This document shows positions 27,575 through 36,085 of a stretch of DNA of 64,000 bases, one piece after another (positions within the stretch are counted from its first letter, which is position 1; each line of letters begins with the position of its first letter). The stretch lies in the NCBI GenBank assembly GCA_011365055.1, contig RDOG01000002.1:124001-188000 (forward strand), written 5' to 3'. The notes below the pieces were generated by a model that saw only the letters and a program-made list of their open reading frames with translations, made no database searches and was not told the DNA's origin. The position numbers were made by a program, and so were the translations under genes. The DNA comes from Promethearchaeota archaeon (GTDB taxonomy: Archaea > Asgardarchaeota > Lokiarchaeia > Helarchaeales > RDOG01).

Positions 27575-28897
27575 ATGAACCCTGAAAATCCAGAAAATAA
27601 TGAAGAGAAAGAAGAAGGTAAAGACACACAAGAAATACCCGCGGAAACGCCAGAACAGCCAGTTTCGGAAGCAGATCAGCCAGATTCTTCATATGAAGAT
27701 ACAGATACTTTACTTGCAAATGAATTAACTTATTTAATGAACGAATTTCAAGTTGATATCGTTGACGAAGTTATTTCTCGAGTTAGAATTTATATTTCAG
27801 TTTCTGTCGAGCTTAATTTCATTATTGGAATAGATTATACTTTATATCCGAAAAAACCTTTATTGACAGTTCAAGAGGAATTAAAGCAAATATTAGATCC
27901 TGAAACATTAGACTCTGTTAAAAACTGGAAGGAAGATGGAAGTTCACATGTTGTTGATATAGTCCGAGAACTTGAATCTAATTTAGTATCATCTAATAAA
28001 AAGAAGTTGCAAGCTAGATTAATTGTAGGAGAATTTAAAGCTAATGAAGTAGATGAAAATCAAATTACTGTGGATATTGTAACTTTTGGTCTCAGAGAAT
28101 ATAGATTAGAAGTGTTTTTAGATTCATTACCAAATCCACCAAGGATGGAGCTATCGAATGAATTGAAAGCGATAATTCCAGATGTTAATCAATTAAATGC
28201 GGTTAAAACATGGGATTTTTCGGTGATGTCAATAAATGATATATTAAGAGAAATTCAATGGGAAGTTGATAAAAAAGCAAGAATTCAATTCGAATTGGAT
28301 TTACTTTATTCTCTTGATCGAGTTGAATATAAAGAATTAGAACGTAAAATTGAAATTGATATGAGAGGTCAAATGAAAACAGCTGACGTCACCTTTAAAT
28401 TCGAAGTACAACTTCCTGAAGATTATCCCCAATCTAAACCTATAATTAAACTCCTTAGCGAAGTGTCTGACGATCAAGTTGCTAAACAAATGGAATCTGC
28501 CATGAAAATACTTGATTCTTGGAGTTCCTTTACATATCTTGTTGATGTATTTGATACTATATCTAAAAGCATCTTGAAAGCATCAATCGCTACCTGTATA
28601 ATTTGTCATAAAATGGAATGTCCTGTATGCAAGAAACCAATGGTAAAAGTTGAAGCTGAACCTGCCCAGGCTCCACAAGAATCTCCTGCTGAGACTCAAC
28701 CTGCACCAGACCAACCACCAGCTGAACCAGAAGCACCAACCGCAGAGACAGCAAGTGGAGAGGAAGTATGTATTACGGAGTGCCCTCATTGCAATAAACC
28801 ATACCATCAACACTGTTGGGAACAAAACATACAAGCGATTAAGAAATGTGCATTTTGTATGAGAGAACCAGGTGTTGTAACTCCAGAACCTGATTAA
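27575..28897 (+). CDS. Triple E2-fold (RWD/UBC-like) protein with split C4HC3 zinc finger
   Basis: A 440-residue protein. After an acidic, Pro-rich N terminus, three segments (about 46-140, 146-233, 235-333) repeat one pattern: strands, a YP-x2-KP/NPP/YP-x2-KP turn, a helix, a conserved Trp, then an amphipathic helix (VVDIVREL, INDILREI, LVDVFDTI). That is the order of RWD/UBC folds. No HPN motif or active-site Cys is present, so it cannot be an active E2. A zinc finger follows: CIIC (341-344), C349-x2-C352, a 50-residue Pro/Ala-rich insert, C403-x2-C406-x4-H411-x2-C414-x10-C425-x2-C428. Likely E3 or E2 adaptor. ATG 27575 has AAGGA; ATG 27539 is an alternative. Confidence 0.75.
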   Translation: MNPENPENNEEKEEGKDTQEIPAETPEQPVSEADQPDSSYEDTDTLLANELTYLMNEFQVDIVDEVISRVRIYISVSVELNFIIGIDYTLYPKKPLLTVQEELKQILDPETLDSVKNWKEDGSSHVVDIVRELESNLVSSNKKKLQARLIVGEFKANEVDENQITVDIVTFGLREYRLEVFLDSLPNPPRMELSNELKAIIPDVNQLNAVKTWDFSVMSINDILREIQWEVDKKARIQFELDLLYSLDRVEYKELERKIEIDMRGQMKTADVTFKFEVQLPEDYPQSKPIIKLLSEVSDDQVAKQMESAMKILDSWSSFTYLVDVFDTISKSILKASIATCIICHKMECPVCKKPMVKVEAEPAQAPQESPAETQPAPDQPPAEPEAPTAETASGEEVCITECPHCNKPYHQHCWEQNIQAIKKCAFCMREPGVVTPEPD

Positions 28898-28913
28898 ATC
28901 CGGAAGTGTTAAA

Positions 28914-30140
28914 TTGGAAAAGAAAGAAAAGAAAATATATGCTCGACAATACATGTTGAAAGGTTGGGACCAAGAAATAATTAAAAATTCAACGATTTTT
29001 ATGATTGGTGCAGGAGCGCTAGGGTGTGAAATAGCTAAAAATTTAGCGTTAATAGGTATTGGTAAGATAATAATAGTTGATGTTGATACGATTGAAACAT
29101 CAAATTTATCAAGACAAATGTTATTTAGACCAGGAGATGAAGGACGTGGAAAAGCTGAGGTTGCGGGAGAACGCTTGAAGCAAATGAATCCATATATGGA
29201 AGTAGAATTTTATAATCAATTATTACAAGATATTCCGATGAAAATTTATGAAAGTGCTGACATTATTATTGGCGGATTAGATAACATAAAGGCTAGATTG
29301 GATTTGAATAATATTTGTTTGAGATTAAAAAAGCCATTAATAGATTCTGGGACATTAGGATTCGAAGGACACGTTCAAATTGTAACTCAAGGAATCGAAG
29401 ATTTTGATGAAACTCCTTGTTTAAGGTGTCTGATGCCAGTGCCCCCAACAGATGAAAAATTAGTTGCTGCATGTACGCCCAAAGGAGTTCCTAGAAAACG
29501 TGAACACTGCGCACTTAAAGCAGAATATGATTTTGGAAAAGAATTTGGAAGACGGCCAGATTATGATATTGACGAAGATCTCGAATATTTATCTAAAAAG
29601 GCAAATGAATACGTAGAAACCTATAAGTTTTATCCGTTATTCAAACCAGAAGATATGGAAAATGTCATAGGGAACAAAATGCCCGCTATTCAGACAACAA
29701 CAGCGGTTATCTCTGCAATTCAATCCCATGAAATATTAAAAATTCTTCATAAACTAAAAGACAGAGATATTGGACCTGTAATGAACCCGCCATATATAAA
29801 CTATAATGGAGTATATGGATTATTCGAGCAGATAGATGTTGCGAAGTGGGAAGAATGTCCTGCCTGTGGTAGCGGTCAAGATACACGTAAGCTAGAGATA
29901 GATCCAGAAGCAAATATTAGAATTATTTTTGATGCATTAGGTAAAGATGGTTTTGATTTTAATATAGAAAAAACAATGGTTTCTATTGAACGTAATAAAC
30001 AGGTTATTTGGAATCCTCATGTTGAGAGATTGAGAGATGAAAATAGAAAAATTTCTGATGTAATTGAAGATCATGAGATAGTTTTATTTAGCCAAGCAAG
30101 CGTTGATCCATTAAGGATACTGATTGAATTTGTTAAATAA
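28914..30140 (+). CDS. Ubiquitin-activating E1-like enzyme, UBA3-like architecture
   Basis: A 408-residue E1. Residues 27-125 form the adenylation site: GAGALG (32-37), VDVD (55-58), SNLSRQ with Arg67, Lys80 and GLDN (121-124). Zinc ligands C169-x2-C172 pair with C315-x2-C318. The segment AACTPKGVPRKREHC places the catalytic Cys at 187, in the same context as human UBA3 (CT...MP...EHC). The AIQTTTAVISAIQSHEILKI segment also matches. Residues 330-408 form a beta-rich C-terminal domain in the place of the UBA3 ubiquitin-fold domain that binds E2. It would activate a ubiquitin-like protein and pass it to the E2 downstream. The TTG start is needed to keep the Y-ARQ N-terminal motif. It begins 16 bases after the E2-fold gene. 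Confidence 0.9.
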   Translation: MEKKEKKIYARQYMLKGWDQEIIKNSTIFMIGAGALGCEIAKNLALIGIGKIIIVDVDTIETSNLSRQMLFRPGDEGRGKAEVAGERLKQMNPYMEVEFYNQLLQDIPMKIYESADIIIGGLDNIKARLDLNNICLRLKKPLIDSGTLGFEGHVQIVTQGIEDFDETPCLRCLMPVPPTDEKLVAACTPKGVPRKREHCALKAEYDFGKEFGRRPDYDIDEDLEYLSKKANEYVETYKFYPLFKPEDMENVIGNKMPAIQTTTAVISAIQSHEILKILHKLKDRDIGPVMNPPYINYNGVYGLFEQIDVAKWEECPACGSGQDTRKLEIDPEANIRIIFDALGKDGFDFNIEKTMVSIERNKQVIWNPHVERLRDENRKISDVIEDHEIVLFSQASVDPLRILIEFVK

Positions 30141-30351
30141 TTTAAATTTCAAATTTTTATAACCTATTTTTTTGTCTTTTTGGATTAGAATGTAAATATT
30201 TTCGATTACAGAGGATAGTATAGAAATTTTGATATTTCTAAAAATGATTCATAAAATACTAAATAACTTAAATAAGATGAAAAATTCTAATTTTATAACA
30301 TAAAGATAATAAAAAATAGAATAAATTAAACACTAAACATGAGGAAATAAT

Positions 30352-30861
30352 ATGCGTGAAGAAACTGATTATATGGAAGCTAATGATCAATATAAAAGTG
30401 ATGATGCAGTAACTATCGAGCCATGGGTTGATAGACTTGACCATTTACGTGTTACAATCCTTGGTGTTAAAGATACTCCATATCAAGATGGCAAATTTAT
30501 ATTCGAAATTAAACTTCCATCCAATTATCCTTATTCTCCGCCTTACTGTTATTGCCAAACTCTTATTTGGCACCCCAATATAGATCCTAGTGTGCCACCG
30601 GGTAAAACAAATATTTGCCTTGATCTTATTAATCCAGATTTAGTTGGAAAAATAGATGCAGCAAGTGGTGCAAGCGGTTGGACACCATCAAAGACACTTT
30701 CTAACATTATTGAAGCTCTAAAGGGAATGATTCACTGTCAAGCACCATTCTTTAATCCAGATGATCCATTGAATCATAAAGCAGGCGAACAAGCAAAGAA
30801 AAATCCAAAAGCTTTTGCTAAAGAAGCGAAAAAATGGACAGATAAATACGCTAAAAGATAA
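30352..30861 (+). CDS. Ubiquitin-conjugating enzyme E2
   Basis: A 168-residue E2 with the complete signature: FEIKLPSNYPYSPP turn, HPN (74-76), catalytic Cys89 in NICLDL, Trp110 in GWTPSKTL, and a C-terminal helix region (PLNHKAGEQAKKNPKAF). An insert of about 15 residues (93-108, LINPDLVGKIDAASGA) sits between the active site and the W-x-P segment, as in some acidic-loop or UBE2-like proteins. It should take a thioester from the E1 and transfer the modifier to lysine. A GAGGA site precedes the ATG. It lies 211 bases after the E1 gene and 30 before the JAMM gene. Confidence 0.93.
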   Translation: MREETDYMEANDQYKSDDAVTIEPWVDRLDHLRVTILGVKDTPYQDGKFIFEIKLPSNYPYSPPYCYCQTLIWHPNIDPSVPPGKTNICLDLINPDLVGKIDAASGASGWTPSKTLSNIIEALKGMIHCQAPFFNPDDPLNHKAGEQAKKNPKAFAKEAKKWTDKYAKR

Positions 30862-30891
30862 TTATTATCTTATTTTTGGAGAGGATGCTAA

Positions 30892-32301
30892 ATGGCTAAA
30901 GACAAGGAAAAGGACAAAAAAGAAGAGATAAAGGAAGAGAAAAAATTAGGAGAAAAACCGCCTTCTGCCCAAGAAAGAATTCCAATTTCTGATGCAAAAG
31001 CTCCTTCTAAAATCAAGGAAGCTGGGAAGTTAAAATTATCTTTAGATGCATACCAAACGATCGTATTACATGCAACTAGGTTCGCTAATGAAAAAATACC
31101 GATTGATAGTTGGAAGGAAATTTATGGATTTTTAATCGGAACGATTGAAGGGGATGATGTTATTGCTGAAAAAGCCATTCCCATGGCACATGGAAGTAGC
31201 GTGGAAGTAGAATTTACAGATGAGCATTATGTTCGATCAGCAACAATTGACAGCATGGCTGCAGAACGGGGACAATTCATTGTAGGTTGGTACCATTCAC
31301 ATCCGGGATTGAGTTTATTTCTATCAAGTACTGATATCAAAAATCATCTTGCATATCAACAGCCCAATCCAAAATCGGTTGCCTTGGTATTCGATCATAC
31401 TCTTTTAGGTAAAAAGAGTAATAAAGATGGAGAAGAATTGCATCCAGGATTCAGGGTCTTCAAACTTGATGATCCAAATCTAGGCACTATGAGCGATTTT
31501 CATGAATTTGATTATGAAATAGAAAAACCTTCTGAAACTTCTTTTGCTCAAAGTCTTGCAGGATTATCTGCAAAACAAACAGCACGAACCCCACTCATGC
31601 CAGAATACGGAGAAGAATCATCAGTTATAGAAGGATTTGGTGGAAGTGGATCCTCAGGTCCTACAATTGACACTTCACCTTTAGGAGAAATTAAAATTAC
31701 GGTTCCACCTTTAGATTTAGATTTGGTCAGCGACGGAATGGTTAATGCTTTTCGATCAATGATACAGGAAGTTCTGCCTCCGATGTTTGCGAGTTTTTCC
31801 GAGCAAACCAATCAAATAGCTGCTGCTTTTCAAGATTTAGCGAACAGGCAAGTTAAAGCAATGAATGATCTTGCAGAATTGATGAGCATTGGTATTGGAG
31901 AAGTTAGATCCCAGATTATAGAAAAAATAAATGATTCTCATGAAGGTACTACTAATGTTATGTCTACAAATTTTAGCTCAATGACGGATAATTTAACGAA
32001 AGCAACGGATGATCTATCAGATATGGAAGATAGAATTTTAGACGATGTTCATAAAATTGATGATGCGCTTAAAGAAAAATTTGGTGTGTTAAAATCGGAG
32101 ATGGAAGATACTATTGGTAAAGAACTAGATAGTATAAAAGGCGATGTAAATAGTGTTGAGAAAGAAGTTGTTGATAGAGTTAATTTACATATCGATAGTT
32201 CAATTGATGAACTAATAAAAGTAATTGAAATCAAAATCGAAGACAAGTTTAAGGAATCATTAGGTAAACTCAAAGAACATATTGATGAGAAATTTAAATA
32301 A
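30892..32301 (+). CDS. JAMM (Rpn11-like) metalloprotease with long coiled-coil tail
   Basis: A 469-residue protein. A Lys/Glu-rich N terminus precedes an MPN+ domain at about 48-215: Glu76 (KEIYGFLIG), then H135-S-H137-x7-S145-x2-D148 in GWYHSHPGLSLFLSSTD. This is the full zinc-peptidase motif, very like Rpn11/POH1, the proteasomal deubiquitinase. After an unstructured, Gly/Ser-rich stretch (about 220-275), residues 280-469 are a continuous helical, coiled-coil tail with heptads such as DRILDDVHKIDDALKEKFGV. The peptidase should cleave isopeptide bonds and so reverse or process conjugation by the adjacent E1 and E2. The tail probably tethers or oligomerises it. GGAGAGG precedes the ATG. Confidence 0.9.
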   Translation: MAKDKEKDKKEEIKEEKKLGEKPPSAQERIPISDAKAPSKIKEAGKLKLSLDAYQTIVLHATRFANEKIPIDSWKEIYGFLIGTIEGDDVIAEKAIPMAHGSSVEVEFTDEHYVRSATIDSMAAERGQFIVGWYHSHPGLSLFLSSTDIKNHLAYQQPNPKSVALVFDHTLLGKKSNKDGEELHPGFRVFKLDDPNLGTMSDFHEFDYEIEKPSETSFAQSLAGLSAKQTARTPLMPEYGEESSVIEGFGGSGSSGPTIDTSPLGEIKITVPPLDLDLVSDGMVNAFRSMIQEVLPPMFASFSEQTNQIAAAFQDLANRQVKAMNDLAELMSIGIGEVRSQIIEKINDSHEGTTNVMSTNFSSMTDNLTKATDDLSDMEDRILDDVHKIDDALKEKFGVLKSEMEDTIGKELDSIKGDVNSVEKEVVDRVNLHIDSSIDELIKVIEIKIEDKFKESLGKLKEHIDEKFK

Positions 32302-32485
32302 AAGGTATATTTTTTCTTTTCTAAACGACTTTTTTTATTTTTTATTAAATATCGTGATCCAATTTCTAATTTTTGAGTTAGATATACGATCAAGTTTATT
32401 ATTAAGTTGATTAATTAAGGAAAATTCTATTTTTACAGAATTTTCAACTTGTATTTTTGATCCTGAATAACAAGCTTATTTTTGG

Positions 32486-33475
32486 TTATTCGAGTTTTTC
32501 AAGTTTTCTTGCCTTATAAATAATAAGTAAAAAGAAGCTAATTGCTATAATACCAATTATACATATAATAGTAAGAAAAGTAGTTAGAACTGAAAGAGGA
32601 TCAAGAGTAGATGGAATCAAAGTAAGAGCATTAAAATTAGAAACAAAACTAGTTTCACCAGATACTATATTAACAGCTGCAACTGCAAAATAATATACTC
32701 CACGGACATAAAAATAACCACTATAATTTGGTAGATACGATATTGCAATATAATTCAAACCTTCATTGCTTATAATTGGAGTTGAACTCCTATAAATTAA
32801 ATAATAAGTTGCACCGGGTAATGGATTCCAGCTTAAAGTAACTCGATTACCAATGATCGTATCAGGTAATGCATTTACAATAGGACCTAAAGGTTTTAAA
32901 TCATTATCTTGTAGAATAGTCTCATTTGAACTTCTATTATAAATGCTATGATTGAAGGGATTCCCGAAAATTAGGTTTTTAGTTATATTTGCATAATGTG
33001 ATTTTAATAAGTTTATTCCATTTTGGGTGTTGTAGCTTATATTATTAAGAAATAAGGTATTATTATGGGATTTATTTAAAAAAATTCCATCAATATTGTA
33101 GTGAATGGTCGTATTAATTATTTTTGCATTGGAGACGTTAGCCAATAAAATTCCTGTAGAACCATTATATACAGTACAATTTTCTAAAATGAAATAAGCA
33201 TCTGTATCTGTTACATTTATGCAAGTTGAGCCATTTCCATTAATTATATAATTCTTAATAATCCAAGGTGTTGCTAGACTTCCATCTCCACCACTATCGT
33301 ATTTATCAAAATCACTATTATTTTTTATTAAAATAAAGTCATCCGATTTTGAATAAAGCTGAAATATAGAAGCCTTCGTTTTATAATTCCCAGTTTGTTG
33401 AAATAACCCTAATAGTGGGGTTATTAATAGGAAAATTATAATTATGAAGATAAAGATTTTATGAGTCTTTTTCAT
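32486..33475 (-). CDS. Surface parallel beta-helix (NosD-like) protein with membrane anchor
   Basis: A 329-residue exported protein. A signal helix lies at 7-25. Residues 50-200 are right-handed beta-helix repeats of the NosD/copper-binding or carbohydrate-binding type (GDGSLATPWIIKNY, ENCTVYNGSTGILL, NTTIHYNIDGIFL, NNISYNTQNGINLL). About 205-285 is a fibronectin III-like domain (PDTIIGNRVTLSWNPLPGAT). A C-terminal membrane helix (292-317) ends in a short basic tail. The many Asn-x-Ser/Thr sequons fit glycosylation. It should be displayed on the cell surface; the ligand is unknown. GAAGGA precedes the ATG. Confidence 0.7.
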   Translation of the reverse strand: MKKTHKIFIFIIIIFLLITPLLGLFQQTGNYKTKASIFQLYSKSDDFILIKNNSDFDKYDSGGDGSLATPWIIKNYIINGNGSTCINVTDTDAYFILENCTVYNGSTGILLANVSNAKIINTTIHYNIDGIFLNKSHNNTLFLNNISYNTQNGINLLKSHYANITKNLIFGNPFNHSIYNRSSNETILQDNDLKPLGPIVNALPDTIIGNRVTLSWNPLPGATYYLIYRSSTPIISNEGLNYIAISYLPNYSGYFYVRGVYYFAVAAVNIVSGETSFVSNFNALTLIPSTLDPLSVLTTFLTIICIIGIIAISFFLLIIYKARKLEKLE

Positions 33476-33599
33476 TTCTATTCCTTCAGCTATTATATTG
33501 GGAACGCTATTCTCTAAGAAAAGGGAAAATTAAAAGATATAAAGATTTTTTAGAATAATTACATGTCTTATTTTATAGAATATTAGAAATTAATTTCAT

Positions 33600-34898
33600 T
33601 CACTTGGGTTTTATATCTAATTTATGAACAGACGTGACTATTGTATTCGACTCAATATCTTGATCAATTAGAATATTAGGCATTATTATGGAATTCTCAC
33701 CAATCTTCTTACCAGCGTTTATGGAAACATTATTACTAATAAGAACATTATCCCCAATCATTGCTCCAAACTTTTCGATAGGTATTGTGACTTCTTGACC
33801 ATCTAAATTCATTTTTATATTCCCAGTTTCTTTAATTTCTTTTAATCTCTTATCAAATGGTAGATTCGAAGTGGAAATTCCAGCTCTAAATTCAACATTT
33901 TTTCCAATTACGCTATCACCAATGAAGCTCAAACGACCGATTGCGGTGCCTTCAAATAAAATGCTGTTTCTTATTTCAACACCAAATCCGATGGAGCAAT
34001 TTTTATCTATCGTTGAGTTCGTTCGAATTAAGCAATTATTACCAATGAAAACATTTTCACCAATAAAACATGGTCCACGAACAAGAGCTCCGCTTCTTAT
34101 TTCTACGTTATCAGATATTATGACAGGACCCCGAATTATTGCTTTCTCAGATATTTTTGCGGATTCAGATATTCTAACACCCTTCCCTTTGACTTCTTTT
34201 TCTAAAACATATTCATTCGCTTTTAATAAATCCCAAGGAAATCTAATCTCCACCCAATCTTTCTCCCAAACAGATGCATAGATATTTCCATTCTTCTCAA
34301 TTATATTATCTATTGCCCTATCTAATTTTTTATCTTCACTTAATTGTTTTAATAACTCAGGTCTAAATATATAAATACCCGCAGCAGCGAAATTAGAAGG
34401 TTCTTTCCCTTTTGCCGGTTTTTCTATTATTCTCTTTATCTTTGCATCAGGATACAAATCTACAATTCCATAAAAACTTGGATCATCAACTAAAGTGACA
34501 GACACTATCCCATCAGCTTCCAATTCATTATATTGCTTGATTGCTCGTTTTATCAATTCAGGCTCTGTAAATATATCAGCGTGAGATATGAGGAATTCTG
34601 ATTCTTCTTCTAAAGTTTTTTTTGCACATAAAATAGCAGCTTCAATATTTTCAATTCTTTTTTGTTCTATGTATTCAATATTACAGCCGAAATCGTATCC
34701 ATTACCTAAAAAATCCATAATTTGGTCTTTTTTATATCCTACAACGATAATAAAATCCTGTAATCCTGCACCTTTTAAATTTTCAATAACGTGTTCAATG
34801 GTTGGTTTTCCACCAATTGGTAACATGGGTTTTGGAATATTGCTAGTTAATGGTGCTAATCGAGTGCCTGCTCCGCCAGCTAATATTAAGGTCTTCAA
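33600..34898 (-). CDS. Sugar-1-phosphate nucleotidyltransferase (GlmU-like)
   Basis: A 432-residue enzyme. Residues 1-235 are a nucleotidyltransferase domain: LAGGAGTRL-x3-T-x4-KPM-x-P-GGKP, the UDP/dTDP-sugar synthesis signature. Residues 245-420 are a left-handed beta-helix of hexapeptide repeats (IRGPVI, VEIRSG, VFIGNN), ending GENSIIMPNI. Archaeal GlmU-type enzymes make UDP-GlcNAc from glucosamine-1-phosphate, the beta-helix part acetylating or regulating. The exact sugar is not certain, since dTDP-glucose and GDP-mannose synthases share this order. TTG start with GGGG ribosome site. It supplies precursors for glycosylation of surface proteins such as its neighbours. Confidence 0.8.
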   Translation of the reverse strand: MKTLILAGGAGTRLAPLTSNIPKPMLPIGGKPTIEHVIENLKGAGLQDFIIVVGYKKDQIMDFLGNGYDFGCNIEYIEQKRIENIEAAILCAKKTLEEESEFLISHADIFTEPELIKRAIKQYNELEADGIVSVTLVDDPSFYGIVDLYPDAKIKRIIEKPAKGKEPSNFAAAGIYIFRPELLKQLSEDKKLDRAIDNIIEKNGNIYASVWEKDWVEIRFPWDLLKANEYVLEKEVKGKGVRISESAKISEKAIIRGPVIISDNVEIRSGALVRGPCFIGENVFIGNNCLIRTNSTIDKNCSIGFGVEIRNSILFEGTAIGRLSFIGDSVIGKNVEFRAGISTSNLPFDKRLKEIKETGNIKMNLDGQEVTIPIEKFGAMIGDNVLISNNVSINAGKKIGENSIIMPNILIDQDIESNTIVTSVHKLDIKPK

Positions 34899-35088
34899 TT
34901 AATGTCCCCTTTTAGTAAATTATTAATTATTGATTACATCTTATAAAATTATTTTATTATTACATATTAAATTAAATAACTTTTTTATGGAATATGTAAT
35001 TAAAGTTTCATGAAACTAATCATTTTATCAAAGATATCTTATTATTAAAAAATAACATGTTAATTTCAAACTGGAAGGAGTTCTTCAA

Positions 35089-35475
35089 ATGTTAAGTAAG
35101 GGAAAGGCAAAAGCTTCAATGAAAAAAGCTATTGGTGCTCAAGAATACGACGAAATAAATAGGTTAATATTGGAATATCCGTTTTTAATTGAGGAATTTA
35201 AAGAATTACAAAAATATCCAAGCTTAGATATAGAAGGTGCAATAATTGCTGCAACAGGAGTTATGGAAGATGAATTAGCTGGACCTGTGAAAGTCGAAGA
35301 TATCGTAAAGAGTGCCATTCAAGACTTTAGGAAAAATATAACTGAAATAGAAGTTTTTTCCATTTTAGACAAGATTGAACGTCAGGGATTCATTCAAAAA
35401 AGAGGAATTGGTTGGGTTTTAACAGCTAGAGGATCAGAATTATGCGATCAAACTCTAGCGGAAATAGGGTATTAA
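35089..35475 (+). CDS. Small winged-helix-like protein of unknown function
   Basis: A 128-residue protein with a strong ribosome site (GGAAGGAG). Residues 20-50 are helical (YDEINRLILEYPFLIEEFKEL). The second half contains helix, helix and strand-turn-strand (FSILDKIERQGFIQKRGIGWVLTARGSELC), like the end of a winged-helix domain. No recognised family. It is convergent with the Mrr-like gene, 3 bases apart. Confidence 0.5.
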   Translation: MLSKGKAKASMKKAIGAQEYDEINRLILEYPFLIEEFKELQKYPSLDIEGAIIAATGVMEDELAGPVKVEDIVKSAIQDFRKNITEIEVFSILDKIERQGFIQKRGIGWVLTARGSELCDQTLAEIGY

Positions 35476-35478
35476 TTT

Positions 35479-35793
35479 TTAAATACCCATTTGATTTTTC
35501 ATTTCACTTTCTGTAATTACTTTTACTTTCCCGTTATAAATATCTTCACAATATTTTTTTACTTGATAAGCAAAATTTCTTCCAATAACATATCCTTTAG
35601 TAATGTTTAATTTTTCTAATTGATCGTGAAAGTGCCTGATCACGTTAATGCCTATGCTTCGATTCCAATCTTTAATTAATATAGCTTTAGATTGATTCTC
35701 ATCATCTTCCGCCCTGTAAAAATCATATTCTGATTTAATTATTTTAAAACCAAGTTGTTTAAAATAAGTTTCAGATAATTGTTTCAAATCCAT
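35479..35793 (-). CDS. Restriction endonuclease-like (Mrr-type) small protein
   Basis: A 104-residue protein with the rough layout of a PD-(D/E)xK endonuclease-like domain of the Mrr type: LSETYFKQLGFKII, then YDFYRAEDDENQSKAILIKDW, then a helix and GYVIGRNFAYQVKKYCED. The catalytic Q-x-K of Mrr is seen only as a degenerate ILIKDW, so activity is doubtful. A GTG at 35805 is in frame; the ATG at 35793 has GGTG upstream. Confidence 0.45.
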   Translation of the reverse strand: MDLKQLSETYFKQLGFKIIKSEYDFYRAEDDENQSKAILIKDWNRSIGINVIRHFHDQLEKLNITKGYVIGRNFAYQVKKYCEDIYNGKVKVITESEMKNQMGI

Positions 35794-35912
35794 CAAATAC
35801 ACCAAAATATTTCTACATCAAGTTCCCTAAAACAACATATATTCGCTTGTAACATATGGATATTACAATATAAAATGAAATAAAAATAAATGAAATTTAA
35901 AAAAAAATACCG

Positions 35913-36080
35913 TTATCGAACAGGAACAACAAAACCTGGTCCAACTTGACGCGATTTCTGTTCGATTTTAGTTATTCTAGCGTCCAATTTTGATATTTTT
36001 TCTTGAAGTTCTTTTATGACTTTGTTAACAGCATTTTTATGTTTTATTAAATCATCCACTTGTTTTTTTAACTCATCCAT
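35913..36080 (-). CDS. Small 55-residue coiled-coil protein
   Basis: A 55-codon gene starting 5 bases after the stop of the aminotransferase gene in the same direction; the GAGTGA ribosome-like site overlaps that stop. The product is one coiled-coil helix (KKQVDDLIKHKNAVNKVIKEL, then ISKLDARITKIEQKSR) ending in a Gly/Pro-rich tail (QVGPGFVVPVR). The spacing suggests a translated small gene. Confidence 0.5.
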   Translation of the reverse strand: MDELKKQVDDLIKHKNAVNKVIKELQEKISKLDARITKIEQKSRQVGPGFVVPVR

Positions 36081-36085
36081 TTTGA

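Noticed and set aside
28583..28954. Antisense open frame of 123 codons opposite the zinc finger
   Set aside because: It covers the Pro/Ala-rich and Cys-rich coding region; composition is a mirror of that bias and no family is recognised.
33871..34281. Antisense open frame opposite the beta-helix part of the nucleotidyltransferase
   Set aside because: The hexapeptide repeat bias explains the open frame; the leftward protein is clearly the real product.
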